Shown piece after piece: positions 40,093 through 49,244 of a stretch of 64,000 bases of DNA; the stretch's first letter is position 1, and every line of letters begins with the position of its first letter. The DNA comes from Parerythrobacter_A sp963838735 (lineage in GTDB: Bacteria > Pseudomonadota > Alphaproteobacteria > Sphingomonadales > Sphingomonadaceae). A program made the position numbers and the translations under genes. Where the stretch lies: contig CAWISG010000006.1 of assembly GCA_963838735.1 (NCBI GenBank), positions 248,001 through 312,000 on the forward strand. The letters are read 5' to 3'. The notes beneath the pieces are model-generated. The model was not told where the DNA came from, ran no database searches, and was given only the letters and a program-made list of their open reading frames with translations.

Positions 40093-41757
40093 TTAGAAGC
40101 CGCCCATGCCACCCATTCCGCCCATGCCACCCATATCAGGCATGCCGCCGCCGCCTGCACCGCCGGAACCCTTTTCCTCTGGTGCATCGGAAATGGCTGC
40201 TTCGGTGGTGATAAGCAGACCGGCAACCGATGCTGCGTCCTGCAACGCCACGCGCACGACCTTGGTCGGGTCGATCACGCCGGCGGACACCAGGTTCTCG
40301 TAGGTATCCGTCGCCGCGTTAAAGCCCTGCGTCTCGTCGTTTTCACGCAACAGGTTGCCGGTGATAACGGCGCCGTCATGGCCCGCATTCTCGGCAATCT
40401 GGCGCGCCGGCGTAACGATGGCACGGCGCACGATGTCGATCCCGCGCGTCTGGTCATCATTGTCGCCGGTCAGGCCTTCCAGTACCTTGGTTGCGTAAAG
40501 CAGCGCGGTACCGCCGCCCGGGACGATGCCTTCCTCGACAGCGGCACGGGTCGCGTGCAGCGCGTCGTCGACACGGTCCTTGCGTTCCTTCACTTCGACT
40601 TCGGACGCACCGCCCACCTTGATGACGGCGACGCCGCCCGCAAGCTTGGCAAGACGTTCCTGCAGCTTTTCCTTGTCGTAATCGCTGGTCGTGGTTTCCA
40701 TCTGCGCGCGGATCTCGCCGACCCGTGCCTTGATGTCTTCCTCGCTACCGGCACCGTCGACGATCGTGGTGTTGTCCTTGTCGATGGTGACGCGCTTGGC
40801 TTCGCCCAGCATGCCCAGCGTGACGTTCTCCAGCTTGATGCCGAGATCTTCGCTGACCATTTCACCCTGTGTCAGGATGGAAATGTCCTGCAGCATCGCC
40901 TTGCGACGATCGCCGAAGCCGGGTGCCTTGACCGCCGCGACCTTCAGACCGCCGCGCAGCTTGTTGACCACCAGCGTGGCGAGTGCTTCGCCTTCGATGT
41001 CTTCCGCAATGATCAGCAGCGGACGGCCCGACTGGACCGCGGCTTCCAGCACCGGCAGCATCGACTGCAGATTGGTCAGCTTCTTTTCGTGGATCAGGAT
41101 GTAGGGGTTGTCGAGTTCCACCGTCATCTTGTCAGGGTTGGTGATGAAATAGGGCGACAGGTAACCGCGATCGAACTGCATGCCTTCGACGGTTTCCAGC
41201 TCGAATTCGAGGCCCTTGCTTTCATCGACAGTGATGACACCTTCCTTGCCGACCTTTTCCATCGCTTCGGCGATCTTGCGGCCGACTTCCTCGTCGCCGT
41301 TTGCGGAAATGATGCCGACCTGCGCAATTTCATCGGAACCGGCCACATCCTTGGATCGGCTGACGAGGTTTTCGACAACCTTGGCAACAGCAAGATCGAT
41401 GCCGCGCTTCAGGTCCATCGGGTTCATGCCGGCGGCAACCGACTTCATACCTTCGCGCACGATGGCCTGGCCAAGCACCGTTGCGGTGGTGGTGCCGTCA
41501 CCGGCGAGATCGTTCGTTTTGGATGCCACTTCCTTCAGCATCTGCGCGCCCATGTTCTCGAACTTGTCGGAAAGTTCGATTTCCTTGGCGACGGTGACGC
41601 CGTCCTTGGTGATGCGCGGCGCGCCGAAGCTCTTGTCGATCACGACATTGCGACCCTTCGGGCCGAGCGTGACCTTGACGGCATTGGCGAGCGTGTCGAC
41701 ACCCTTGAGGATGCCTTCGCGGGCGGTACGCCCGAATTTTACGTCCTTGGCAGACAT
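40093..41757 (-). CDS. groEL: Chaperonin GroEL
   Basis: The 60-kDa chaperonin, 554 residues. The start MSAKDVKFGRTAREGILKG, the ATPase segment GDGTTTATVLGQAIV and the C-terminal GGM repeat ending MGGMGGMGGF are all typical. It lies 50 bp after groES in one operon under the CIRCE operator. Confidence 0.98.
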   Translation of the reverse strand: MSAKDVKFGRTAREGILKGVDTLANAVKVTLGPKGRNVVIDKSFGAPRITKDGVTVAKEIELSDKFENMGAQMLKEVASKTNDLAGDGTTTATVLGQAIVREGMKSVAAGMNPMDLKRGIDLAVAKVVENLVSRSKDVAGSDEIAQVGIISANGDEEVGRKIAEAMEKVGKEGVITVDESKGLEFELETVEGMQFDRGYLSPYFITNPDKMTVELDNPYILIHEKKLTNLQSMLPVLEAAVQSGRPLLIIAEDIEGEALATLVVNKLRGGLKVAAVKAPGFGDRRKAMLQDISILTQGEMVSEDLGIKLENVTLGMLGEAKRVTIDKDNTTIVDGAGSEEDIKARVGEIRAQMETTTSDYDKEKLQERLAKLAGGVAVIKVGGASEVEVKERKDRVDDALHATRAAVEEGIVPGGGTALLYATKVLEGLTGDNDDQTRGIDIVRRAIVTPARQIAENAGHDGAVITGNLLRENDETQGFNAATDTYENLVSAGVIDPTKVVRVALQDAASVAGLLITTEAAISDAPEEKGSGGAGGGGMPDMGGMGGMGGMGGF

Positions 41758-41807
41758 GTTGGTTTCTCCTGGATTGGTTGGAAAGGGGAAGCGTCAGAGA
41801 GGTCGGC

Positions 41808-42095
41808 TCAGCCGATGATCCCCATGATGTCGCTTTCTTTCATGATAAGCAGGTCTTCGCCGTCGAGCTTGACCTCGGTGCCACCCCATTTGCCGAACAG
41901 CACGCGGTCGCCTGCTTTCACGTCAAGAGGAGTGACGGTGCCGTCTTCGGACTTGCTGCCGGAACCAACGGAGACGATTTCGCCTTCGCTGGGTTTTTCC
42001 TGGGCACTGTCGGGAATGATGATCCCGCCAGCGGTCTTCTGGTCGGCTTCGATACGACGGACCAGTACGCGGTCGTGTAGCGGACGAAATGCCAT
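41808..42095 (-). CDS. groES: Co-chaperonin GroES
   Basis: The 95-residue lid of GroEL: MAFRPLHDRVLVRRIEADQ at the start and the mobile loop GGIIIPDSAQEKPSEG. An AAAGG ribosome site precedes the ATG at 42095; upstream codons in the frame are rejected. Confidence 0.98.
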   Translation of the reverse strand: MAFRPLHDRVLVRRIEADQKTAGGIIIPDSAQEKPSEGEIVSVGSGSKSEDGTVTPLDVKAGDRVLFGKWGGTEVKLDGEDLLIMKESDIMGIIG

Positions 42096-42133
42096 AGTGA
42101 TGACCTTTCTTTCTCTCGTTGAAAATAGAACCG

Positions 42134-42160
42134 CTGGCACTCACTGTGCGAGAGTGCCAG
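42134..42160. promoter_or_regulatory. CIRCE operator (HrcA site) of groESL
   Basis: CTGGCACTC, nine bases, GAGTGCCAG: a perfect inverted repeat 39 bp before groES. It matches the CIRCE element bound by the heat-shock repressor HrcA. hrcA itself is not in the window. Confidence 0.92.
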
Positions 42161-42271
42161 CCGGTGCGCATGTGGCTATGCGCGTCTGATCCGTCAACGG
42201 GGCAAGCGTGATATTTGTTTCGGTCCGACCTTTATCAGTGCGCCGGACCGTGTGGTATCTGCGCCACGGCC

Positions 42272-42709
42272 TTATTCTTGCGGATTGGGAGAGGACTTCT
42301 CTATCGAGACCTCGGTCCGGACACGTGGAACGTTTTCCCGGACTGTCTCGGTCCGCCTGATGCGTCGCACGTGGATCTCTTCGACCAGGACAAGCTGCCG
42401 CGTCGTTACAAGGCGCTCTTCGACCACCGGAACGATAGTGACGCCATCCTCTTCGCGCGTATCGGGAATCGCGTCGATCGGTTCGTTCACGGTGACGCGG
42501 GTAACGTCCACGGTTTCGCGTAACAGGTCCGCTTCCACTGCTTCGCTCGTCTCCACCGGTGTTGTGCGTACTGTAACGGTATCACCTTCGACGATAACCT
42601 TGCGCGTGCTGACACGCTCCTCGACCACGGGGATACGATGTTCTTCGACAGTCTTGCCGGACGCTCTGTCCGATATAGCAGCGGAAGGTTCGGAATGGCG
42701 TCGGGTCAT
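42272..42709 (-). CDS. DUF2382 stress-type protein
   Basis: 145 residues made mainly of Val/Glu/Arg/Thr repeats (RIPVVEERVSTRKVIVEG and VPVVEERLVTTRQLVLVEE), the DUF2382/YsnF-type fold, usually linked to stress or desiccation. ATG at 42709 is chosen; a TTG 27 bp earlier lies inside the preceding terminator. It is the third gene in the run from 43994 downward. Function unknown. Confidence 0.75.
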   Translation of the reverse strand: MTRRHSEPSAAISDRASGKTVEEHRIPVVEERVSTRKVIVEGDTVTVRTTPVETSEAVEADLLRETVDVTRVTVNEPIDAIPDTREEDGVTIVPVVEERLVTTRQLVLVEEIHVRRIRRTETVRENVPRVRTEVSIEKSSPNPQE

Positions 42710-42735
42710 GGCAAAACGTCTTTCATAGGGAATCA

Positions 42736-42776
42736 AAAACGGAACGGGCCGACATCCCGAAGGAAGCCGGCCCGTT
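42736..42776 (-). terminator. Terminator of the PRC-barrel/DUF2382 gene
   Basis: On the minus strand a stem ACGGGCCGGC / GTCGGCCCGT with a TTCG-type loop is followed by TCCGTTTTTG. It separates the two DUF2382 genes. Confidence 0.75.
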
Positions 42777-42797
42777 GCTTCTTCACTCGTACCTTGA

Positions 42798-43472
42798 TCA
42801 GGTGCGGTTGCGCGTATTGTCGCGATCGATATCGACCTCGGTCTTGCGGACCGTTTCGGTCACGCGTTCGACCTTGTCGTCGGCCGTCTTCTTGACGACG
42901 ACTTCGTCCGTAACGACCGCATCCTTTGCCACGACCACTTCTTCATCGTGTTCGGTCATCGAGACAACCGTATCGCCCTGGTTCAACAAGGCCTCGGCAT
43001 CGGCACTGCTGACGCGCTCGTTGATTGCACGCTTTTCGACCGAAACGGTTTCGTCGCGAAGGTGCACATCTTCGGAAACGGTGTCGGCAACCACGCGAGT
43101 GCGAACGGTAATGCCTGCACCAGTATCTGCCACGCGCTTGCCGATCGCGACCTGTTCCTCGACTACAGGGATGACTTCTTCTTCTACCACATGGCCGGCA
43201 GCAACGCCCTCATCGGCATAGGCTTTGGCAGCATGGCCATAAACTACGGCATTGTCATGAATTTCAAGCGGCTCGACGGCGCAGGTGCGTCCATCTTCAA
43301 GTCGCACAGCGACTACATGATCTTTGTCGCCATCGACCAGCAGATCTTCGATAATGCCGAACTGCTTGCCTTCCGAGCTGACCAGCGGGCGACCGCGGAT
43401 GTCCTGGTCGTCATTGACAAGCTCGTAATTGTCGAGTGCATCCAGCTTTGCAAAGCGGGTGTCGTTACGCAT
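42798..43472 (-). CDS. PRC-barrel and DUF2382 protein
   Basis: 224 residues. The N-terminal PRC-barrel (about 15-85: DIRGRPLVSSEGKQFGIIEDL, VVAVRLEDGRTCAVEP) is followed by a DUF2382 domain (about 100-215) of alternating VVEEQV/RTRVV/KKT strands. Proteins of this build are induced by general stress in alphaproteobacteria and cyanobacteria; the molecular role is unknown. It lies 46 bp after the membrane gene upstream and before a second DUF2382 gene. Confidence 0.82.
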   Translation of the reverse strand: MRNDTRFAKLDALDNYELVNDDQDIRGRPLVSSEGKQFGIIEDLLVDGDKDHVVAVRLEDGRTCAVEPLEIHDNAVVYGHAAKAYADEGVAAGHVVEEEVIPVVEEQVAIGKRVADTGAGITVRTRVVADTVSEDVHLRDETVSVEKRAINERVSSADAEALLNQGDTVVSMTEHDEEVVVAKDAVVTDEVVVKKTADDKVERVTETVRKTEVDIDRDNTRNRT

Positions 43473-43517
43473 GATATATTCCTTCGATTTGGATTGAGTG
43501 TGGTGGAAACGCAGCGG

Positions 43518-43994
43518 TTATTCGGCGCGCTCAGCTACTGTCATGTCGGTGGCGTAGATATAGCTATCCATGCCTGCGGGGACGGTGGCATCGACGCCTT
43601 CGGGCATCGCTGCGTCACCGGCCATGACTGTACCGGTGAGGTTTACAAGCTGGCCTACATTGATGTCGAATGCGCCTTCTTGTGCGGTATCGGGGGTCGG
43701 CCGCTCGTCGAACACGACGAACGTGTCGGTGCCGTTGTTATCGACGCGGAAAGACATATCCCCCGTCAGTTCGGTGACGCGAACCCCGTCGAGCGTAACC
43801 GTTTCGCCGATCGTGTAAGCGGATGCCACGGGTGTTTCCATGGTTTCGACTGCTTCGACCGGTTCTGCCGTTGCGACTTCTTCGTCATCGCCAGCGGCGA
43901 ACAGAAAATACAGCAGTGCCGCTAGCCCCAACAGCGCCAGCAGAATCCACAGCCAGTTCATGCTCGATTTTTCTTTTACCGGAATTTCGGCCAT
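43518..43994 (-). CDS. Single-pass membrane protein with small beta domain
   Basis: 158 residues: short cytosolic start, one helix (about residues 13-36, NWLWILLALLGLAALLYFLF), an acidic linker, then a compact beta-rich domain (TIGETVTLDGVRVTEL to NVGQLVNLTGTVMAG), possibly an OB fold. MAEIPVKEK at 43994 has AGGGG seven bases upstream. First gene of a likely stress run with the two DUF2382 genes. Family not recognised. Confidence 0.72.
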   Translation of the reverse strand: MAEIPVKEKSSMNWLWILLALLGLAALLYFLFAAGDDEEVATAEPVEAVETMETPVASAYTIGETVTLDGVRVTELTGDMSFRVDNNGTDTFVVFDERPTPDTAQEGAFDINVGQLVNLTGTVMAGDAAMPEGVDATVPAGMDSYIYATDMTVAERAE

Positions 43995-44044
43995 TCTTTT
44001 ACCCCTGGTTAAATTATCGCCCACTTCCGGGCGCTCAGGGTATC

Positions 44045-44070
44045 AAGGGACTTCGCCACCCGAATGTTCC
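44045..44070 (-). promoter_or_regulatory. Possible EcfG (general stress) promoter
   Basis: On the minus strand GGAAC, 17 bases, CCTT. It fits the alphaproteobacterial general-stress promoter GGAAC-N16/17-CGTT with one mismatch, about 50 bp before the membrane protein gene. Suggestive given the stress-type genes that follow. Confidence 0.35.
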
Positions 44071-44141
44071 GTTACGGAAGGATGACATAGGCGGTTGAAT
44101 AACAAAGGTTATCGCTTAGCGTGGCCTAGCAGCTTTTCACG

Positions 44142-45542
44142 TCAGGCCGCAGTCAGGCCCAGCGTCTCCCGCTTCAACCAGCGCCAGAGCAGCAGCACGG
44201 CGGCCACGGTCAATCCTGTTGCGAGCCCGAGCCATATACCGACGCCTGCCAACGCGGTGTAGAAGCCCAGCAGCACCGCCACGCCGATACCCGGCACCCA
44301 ATAGCTGAACGCCGCAATCCACATCGGCACCCGGGTATCCTGCAATCCGCGCAACGCGCCCGCCGCCACCGCTTGTACCCCGTCCGCCAGCTGGAACGCG
44401 GCAGCAATTTTCAGGTAGGTAAGTGCAAAACCGACCAGCACCGCGTTCTTGGCAGCACCGGGGTCAAGATAGATCGCCAGCAGCGCACGGGGGAACAGCA
44501 CCATAGCCGCCGCCGTGATGGCCATGAAACCGGTGCCCAACACAATCGCGGTCCAGCCTGCGCGCGCCATGCCCGCCCGGTCGCCCCCGCCGTAGAAATA
44601 GCCGACGCGGATGGTCGCCGCCTGCCCGATGCCGAACGGCACCTGGAAGGCCAGCGCCGCAATCTGCAACGCCACCGTATGCGCGGCCAGCTGCGCGGTA
44701 CCGATATTGCCCATTAGAAAGGCTGCTGCCCCGAAAATACCGGCCTCCGCCGTGATGGTCAGCGCGATGGGCGTGCCGAGACGAACGATGCGCAGGAACA
44801 CCGCCCAATCCGGAACCCATAGCCGCCCGAAAACATGGAAGCGATTGAGGTGGCGAGTGTACCGGATGGCAAGAACATAGGCGACGAAGGTCGTGCTGGT
44901 GGTCAGGATCGTCGCCACGGCCGCCCCCTGCAACCCAAGCTCCGGTGCGCCAAGATTGCCGAAGATGAAGGCGTAGTTCGCGCCTGTGTTCACCCCGATG
45001 CCGCCCGCCGTGATGATGGTGGCGAACACCGGATGGCCCAGCGCGGAAACGAAACTGCGCAGCACGTTTGCCAGCAGCATCGGGATCATCGAGAATACCA
45101 GCAGCGAATTGTAGCTGGTTGCCAGCACGATGATGTCGTCGCTCTGCCCTGTCGCGCGCATCAGCGGGCCGAGAGCGAGGCACAATGCCATACCGCCCGC
45201 GCCGCTGATTACCGCCAGCCACAGCGCCATGCGCGTGGCGCGGCGGACCGGGCGCACCACGCTGCCCCTTCGGACATCCCCCGTGCCCACCGCCGCCGCA
45301 ATGACCGGCGCGACGGCACCGGTCAGGCCGGACAACGCCCACAGCACCAGCCCGAACAGCGCCACCACCAGCGCCGATGCCGCCAATGGTGCCTCGCCCA
45401 GCCTCGCGATGAAGATCACGTCCACCGCATAGGTCAGCATTTGCAACAGGTTCGCCGCCGCCAGCGGCCAGCTCATCGCGAAGGTGGCGCGCAGCTCTGT
45501 GCGCCACGGGTTCGCAGCAGGGGGTGGGGCGTTCGCAATCAT
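44142..45542 (-). CDS. MATE-family efflux transporter
   Basis: 466 residues with twelve hydrophobic helices in two similar halves (PLAAANLLQMLTYAVDVIFIARLG at the start and GVQAVAAGALRGLQDTRVPM in the second half). The pattern is of the NorM/MATE drug:cation antiporters. MIANAPPPAANPWRTELRAT at 45542. Single gene; substrate not deducible. Confidence 0.92.
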   Translation of the reverse strand: MIANAPPPAANPWRTELRATFAMSWPLAAANLLQMLTYAVDVIFIARLGEAPLAASALVVALFGLVLWALSGLTGAVAPVIAAAVGTGDVRRGSVVRPVRRATRMALWLAVISGAGGMALCLALGPLMRATGQSDDIIVLATSYNSLLVFSMIPMLLANVLRSFVSALGHPVFATIITAGGIGVNTGANYAFIFGNLGAPELGLQGAAVATILTTSTTFVAYVLAIRYTRHLNRFHVFGRLWVPDWAVFLRIVRLGTPIALTITAEAGIFGAAAFLMGNIGTAQLAAHTVALQIAALAFQVPFGIGQAATIRVGYFYGGGDRAGMARAGWTAIVLGTGFMAITAAAMVLFPRALLAIYLDPGAAKNAVLVGFALTYLKIAAAFQLADGVQAVAAGALRGLQDTRVPMWIAAFSYWVPGIGVAVLLGFYTALAGVGIWLGLATGLTVAAVLLLWRWLKRETLGLTAA

Positions 45543-45601
45543 CGCCGTGCGCGCCTAGGCGCAAGCGCGGCAAAGGAACACCTTCCACATCGGCCCGTAG
45601 G

Positions 45602-48070
45602 CTATCCCCCCTTACGCAACCCTTCCGCGATGCCGCGCATCGTTTCGGCCAGCTTCACGTTCACGCCCGGCGCTTCGGACAGGTCGTCCGCCAGCCGGTC
45701 CAGCGCCGACGCGGCGCCGGCATCGCCCGCTTCTGCAGCATCCAGTGCCGCCAGATACGGTGCGAGCATCGCTTCGGGTTGCGGCTCCATGCGCTGCATC
45801 TGGTCCAGATAGGCGCGCGCCACCGCCGGACTGTCGGGCCAGCGGACGGGATATTGCTGTTGCGGATTGAACGTGCCGTTCTGCGCGGGGTCGAGCATGG
45901 CTTCCTTCGCTGCCGCGATCTCGTTGGCGCTGAGATACTCGCTCGGCTCCAGCTCCAGCACGTCCAGCCCGCGTGCGATTTCGGTGCCGTAAATGCGGCC
46001 ATCATACCAGTAGACGGACCAGAATCCGCCCAGCACCATCTGGTCCGCGTCGATCGGCCCGCGATCGAAATAGGCGATCTCCACCGGATTGGCGGTATCG
46101 GTAAAATCCATCAGCGAGATGCCGCCCTGATACCAGGCTTGCACGAAGATGTCGCGCCCCGGCACCGGCACCAGTGATCCGTTATGCGCGACGCAATTCT
46201 CCATCTCGCCCTGCGCGGCGGGCATCTTGTACAGGCTGCGCGGGGTCAGCTTGCCATCGGCCAGATCGTACAGGGCATTGGCGCCCCAGGTCATGGGGTC
46301 GTATGTCCGGCAGCGTGGCCGCCCGCCGCCGCCCCATTCGTCCGTGAACACAACCTTCGTACCATCGTTGTTGAAGGTGGCCGAATGCCAGTAGGCGAAG
46401 CCGGTGTCCGTCACCGCGTCCACGCGCACCGGTTTGCGCGGGTCCGATATATCCAGCACAATGCCGTTGCCGCTGCACGCCCCGGCGGCCAGCCCCTTGG
46501 TCGGGAAGATGGTGATGTCATGACATTGGTCGGTGCGGCGCGTGTCCTGCGTGCCGTCGCCGTGATCGCCGCCCGCCCACAGCCCGGCGATCCGGTCGCC
46601 GTCGGCGAAAACGCGCGGGCTGTCGACGATGCGCGATGCGGCCGGGTTCGCCTTGGGTATCTCGATCACGTCGATGCTGAACAGGGCGGAGCCGCGTTCC
46701 GAATTGCCGAACTCGGTGCAACCGTCCAGCTCCGCCTCGTCGCGCACGCGCGCGGTGCCGGAATTATAGACCAGGATACTGGCATTGTCTTCGGCAACGA
46801 CCGAATGGGTATGGCTGCCGCGACAGGTCTGCACCTGTCCGACCTGGCGCGGACGCGTGGCGTCCGAAATGTCGAAAATGCGCAGCCCCCGGAACCGTTC
46901 TTCGCTGATGTCTTCGGCTACGCCCTGCAACCCGCAATCCACGCGCCCGCGCGTCTGTTCGACCGACATGATGAGCAGGGTGCCGACGATGCTGACATCG
47001 CCCTGTCCGCCGGGGCACACCGTGCTGCTGACCAGCGCGGGCATCGCGTCATCGGCAATGCGATAGATGTTGAAGCCGTGATAGTTGCCCACCACCACCA
47101 TATCGCCCGAAAAGGCGAGGTCGGTCTGTGCGAAGCTGAACAGCGGGGAGCGTTCGGACAGTTTCGTCTTTGGATCGCCCGCCTCGGTATCCGGCTCTTC
47201 AGGAATGACAACATCGGCGTTGTCCGTATCGCTGTCTTCGGCACCGGTGTCGGGCCGAGCAGGGTTGGCATCGGCCACGGCCAGTCGCAGTCCGGCAGGG
47301 TTTTCAGGATCGAAGAACCCGGCTGGCTTCGGCAGCGAGCCGACCAGCGTCAGCCCCTTCATCGCCATGCCCGCATCGCGGAAACCCGCCGCCAGCGTGG
47401 TGCGCGGATCCTCCGCCAGCTTTTCCAGCAGCGCGCTCATGCGCGTGATTTCGGATTTCTGGTCGGCGTCGATATCGCTGACGAAGCGGTAGAGAACGGG
47501 ATCGTAAGCCGCGCCCTGCGTTTCGAACAGGGTATCGACCATCTCCAGCGCGCCCTGGTGGTGGGCGATCATCAGTTGCAGGAACAGCCGGTCAAACGCG
47601 GTCCCCTCCGCAGCGGCGAGCTGCGCCATCTGTTCGGGCGTCGCCATGCCCGCCATACCCGCGTGCATTTTCGACACGTCATGTGTCGAATGGCCCATCG
47701 CCGCATGTTTGCCGGGGTCGGCTGGCGTCTCGCCCCGGTCGCGCAGCCAGCCTTGCATGAAGGTGATCTCGTCCGCCTGACCGGCCCCGATCTTCTTGGC
47801 GATAGCGGTCAGTTCTTCGGTGTTGGTCCGCTCCGCCACCAGATCGGCCATCTGTGTTGCCTGGAAATGATGCGGGATCATCGCCTGCATGAATTCGATA
47901 TCGGCAGGGGTGTAGCGCGAAGCAGCGACCTGCGTGGCGCTTTCCGCGGTAAGCGTGCTGCTGTCCTGGCCTGGCGCACCGGGCAGGATGATCGGCGCGT
48001 CCTGGGCGATAGCGGCGGTGGGAAGGGCGAGGCAGGCAGCCGTGGCGAGCAGGGCGGGGCGTAGGGTCAT
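45602..48070 (-). CDS. DUF305 - LVIVD beta-propeller fusion protein, exported
   Basis: 822 residues. Signal peptide MTLRPALLATAACLALPTAAIA; a DUF305 four-helix domain (about 45-215) with two His pairs, FMQAMIPHHFQATQM and FLQLMIAHHQGALEM; an acidic linker; then a long LVIVD-type propeller (about 280-700) with repeats such as RGLRIFDISDATRPRQVG. A helical C-terminal cap of about 100 residues follows. DUF305 domains are found in copper- and stress-linked exported proteins. The frame runs on upstream through antisense of rplL, so ATG at 48070 is set by the signal peptide. Possible metal binding by the HH pairs is inferred. Confidence 0.82.
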   Translation of the reverse strand: MTLRPALLATAACLALPTAAIAQDAPIILPGAPGQDSSTLTAESATQVAASRYTPADIEFMQAMIPHHFQATQMADLVAERTNTEELTAIAKKIGAGQADEITFMQGWLRDRGETPADPGKHAAMGHSTHDVSKMHAGMAGMATPEQMAQLAAAEGTAFDRLFLQLMIAHHQGALEMVDTLFETQGAAYDPVLYRFVSDIDADQKSEITRMSALLEKLAEDPRTTLAAGFRDAGMAMKGLTLVGSLPKPAGFFDPENPAGLRLAVADANPARPDTGAEDSDTDNADVVIPEEPDTEAGDPKTKLSERSPLFSFAQTDLAFSGDMVVVGNYHGFNIYRIADDAMPALVSSTVCPGGQGDVSIVGTLLIMSVEQTRGRVDCGLQGVAEDISEERFRGLRIFDISDATRPRQVGQVQTCRGSHTHSVVAEDNASILVYNSGTARVRDEAELDGCTEFGNSERGSALFSIDVIEIPKANPAASRIVDSPRVFADGDRIAGLWAGGDHGDGTQDTRRTDQCHDITIFPTKGLAAGACSGNGIVLDISDPRKPVRVDAVTDTGFAYWHSATFNNDGTKVVFTDEWGGGGRPRCRTYDPMTWGANALYDLADGKLTPRSLYKMPAAQGEMENCVAHNGSLVPVPGRDIFVQAWYQGGISLMDFTDTANPVEIAYFDRGPIDADQMVLGGFWSVYWYDGRIYGTEIARGLDVLELEPSEYLSANEIAAAKEAMLDPAQNGTFNPQQQYPVRWPDSPAVARAYLDQMQRMEPQPEAMLAPYLAALDAAEAGDAGAASALDRLADDLSEAPGVNVKLAETMRGIAEGLRKGG

Positions 48071-48144
48071 GAATGCGGTCCTTTGTATTACCGCCATAGC
48101 TGCCGCAACTTTGCAGCGGAGGGAAGGGGGTTGATTTTTATGGG

Positions 48145-48195
48145 AAAGGGAGCGGGATGGTACAGCACGAGCAGGACGGATGTCCGGAGCGCACC
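48145..48195. repeat. Dispersed palindromic repeat, copy D (partial)
   Basis: Contains GGGAGCGGGATGG-ACAGCACGAG and GGACGGATGTCCGGAGCGCACC, shared with the copies near 4.4, 6.2 and 49.6 kb, but lacks one arm. Confidence 0.75.
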
Positions 48196-48213
48196 TGACA
48201 TAAACATTCCCAC

Positions 48214-48246
48214 GAAAAAGGGCGGCACCTTGCGGTACCGCCCTTC
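48214..48246 (-). terminator. Terminator of rplL
   Basis: On the minus strand AAGGGCGGTACC / GGTGCCGCCCTT with loop GCAA, then TTTCG, 43 bp after rplL. Confidence 0.85.
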
Positions 48247-48288
48247 CTTCGCACGGGCGCTTCAAGACACCCGCCAAACCGTGTCGGC

Positions 48289-48663
48289 TCACTTGAGTTC
48301 GACCGTACCGCCGGCGCCTTCGATCTTGCCCTTGATCTCTTCGGCTTCGGCCTTGTTGACGCCTTCCTTGACAGCCTTCGGCGCGCCTTCGACCAGTGCC
48401 TTGGCTTCGCCCAGACCGAGGCCCGTGATGGCGCGGACTTCCTTGATAACCTGGATTTTCTTGCCGCCGTCGCCGGTCAGGATGACATCGAATTCGTCCT
48501 TTTCCTCTTCGGCGGGTGCCGCTTCGCCACCGCCGCCACCGGCGACCGCCACGGCTGCGGCCGCCGAAACGCCCCACTCTTCTTCAAGCGCCTTGGCCAG
48601 TTCCGCTGCTTCCAGAACGGTCAGCTTGGAAAGTTCTTCGACAAGTGCCTTGATGTCTGCCAT
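48289..48663 (-). CDS. rplL: 50S ribosomal protein L7/L12
   Basis: 124 residues: helical dimerisation start (MADIKALVEELSKLTVLEAAEL), Ala/Gly/Glu hinge, and the factor-binding domain ending VKEGVNKAEAEEIKGKIEGAGGTVELK. Follows rplJ by 65 bp. Confidence 0.98.
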   Translation of the reverse strand: MADIKALVEELSKLTVLEAAELAKALEEEWGVSAAAAVAVAGGGGGEAAPAEEEKDEFDVILTGDGGKKIQVIKEVRAITGLGLGEAKALVEGAPKAVKEGVNKAEAEEIKGKIEGAGGTVELK

Positions 48664-48728
48664 AATATTCTACTCCGAAAATGATTGTGCGGGGCAAAGG
48701 TCGCCCCATTGATTGATATGCGTAAAAG

Positions 48729-49244
48729 CTATGCCGCTTCCTTGGCGCCATAGGCACCGAAGACGCGGGCCAGCTTGCTTGCCGGTTCGTTGACGACGCG
48801 GGCGATCTTGGTGGCCGGTGCATTGACCAGACCGACAATCGTGCCGCGCAGTTCATCGAGGCTCGGCATGGATGCCAATGACCTGATGCCTGCTTCGTCC
48901 AGCACCTGTCCGCCCATCGAGCCACCGACGATTTCCAGTCGGTCGTTCGATTTGGCGAAGTCCACCGCGGCCTTCGCCGCTGCCACCGGATCGGCGGAAT
49001 AGCCAAGCGCGGTCGGCCCCTTCAGCATGTCTTCCATGCCGGCATAGGGGGTGTCTTTCAGGGCCAGCATGGCAAGGCGGTTCTTCGCGACCTTGTAGGA
49101 CGCGCCCGCTTCGCGCATCTTCCCGCGCAGATCGGTGGACTGCTCCACCGTCAGGCCGAGATTGCGGGTCACGACGACCACGCCCACCTCTTTGAAGATT
49201 GCGTTGAGCTGCGCGACCGCTTCGGATTTCTGCGTGCGATCCAT
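48729..49244 (-). CDS. rplJ: 50S ribosomal protein L10
   Basis: 171 residues: MDRTQKSEAVAQLNAIFKEV at the start and the L7/L12-binding helix at the end (ATKIARVVNEPASKLARVFGAYG). AGGAAGGAG precedes the ATG. rplK and rplA are not upstream, and rpoB lies 2.2 kb away on the other strand. Confidence 0.97.
   Translation of the reverse strand: MDRTQKSEAVAQLNAIFKEVGVVVVTRNLGLTVEQSTDLRGKMREAGASYKVAKNRLAMLALKDTPYAGMEDMLKGPTALGYSADPVAAAKAAVDFAKSNDRLEIVGGSMGGQVLDEAGIRSLASMPSLDELRGTIVGLVNAPATKIARVVNEPASKLARVFGAYGAKEAA

Noticed and set aside
40084..42189. A 701-codon plus-strand frame across groEL-groES
   Set aside because: Antisense shadow of two certain chaperonin genes, running through the CIRCE site.
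46184..48064. A 626-codon plus-strand frame across the DUF305-LVIVD gene
   Set aside because: Shadow frame; the minus-strand protein has a signal peptide and clear domains.
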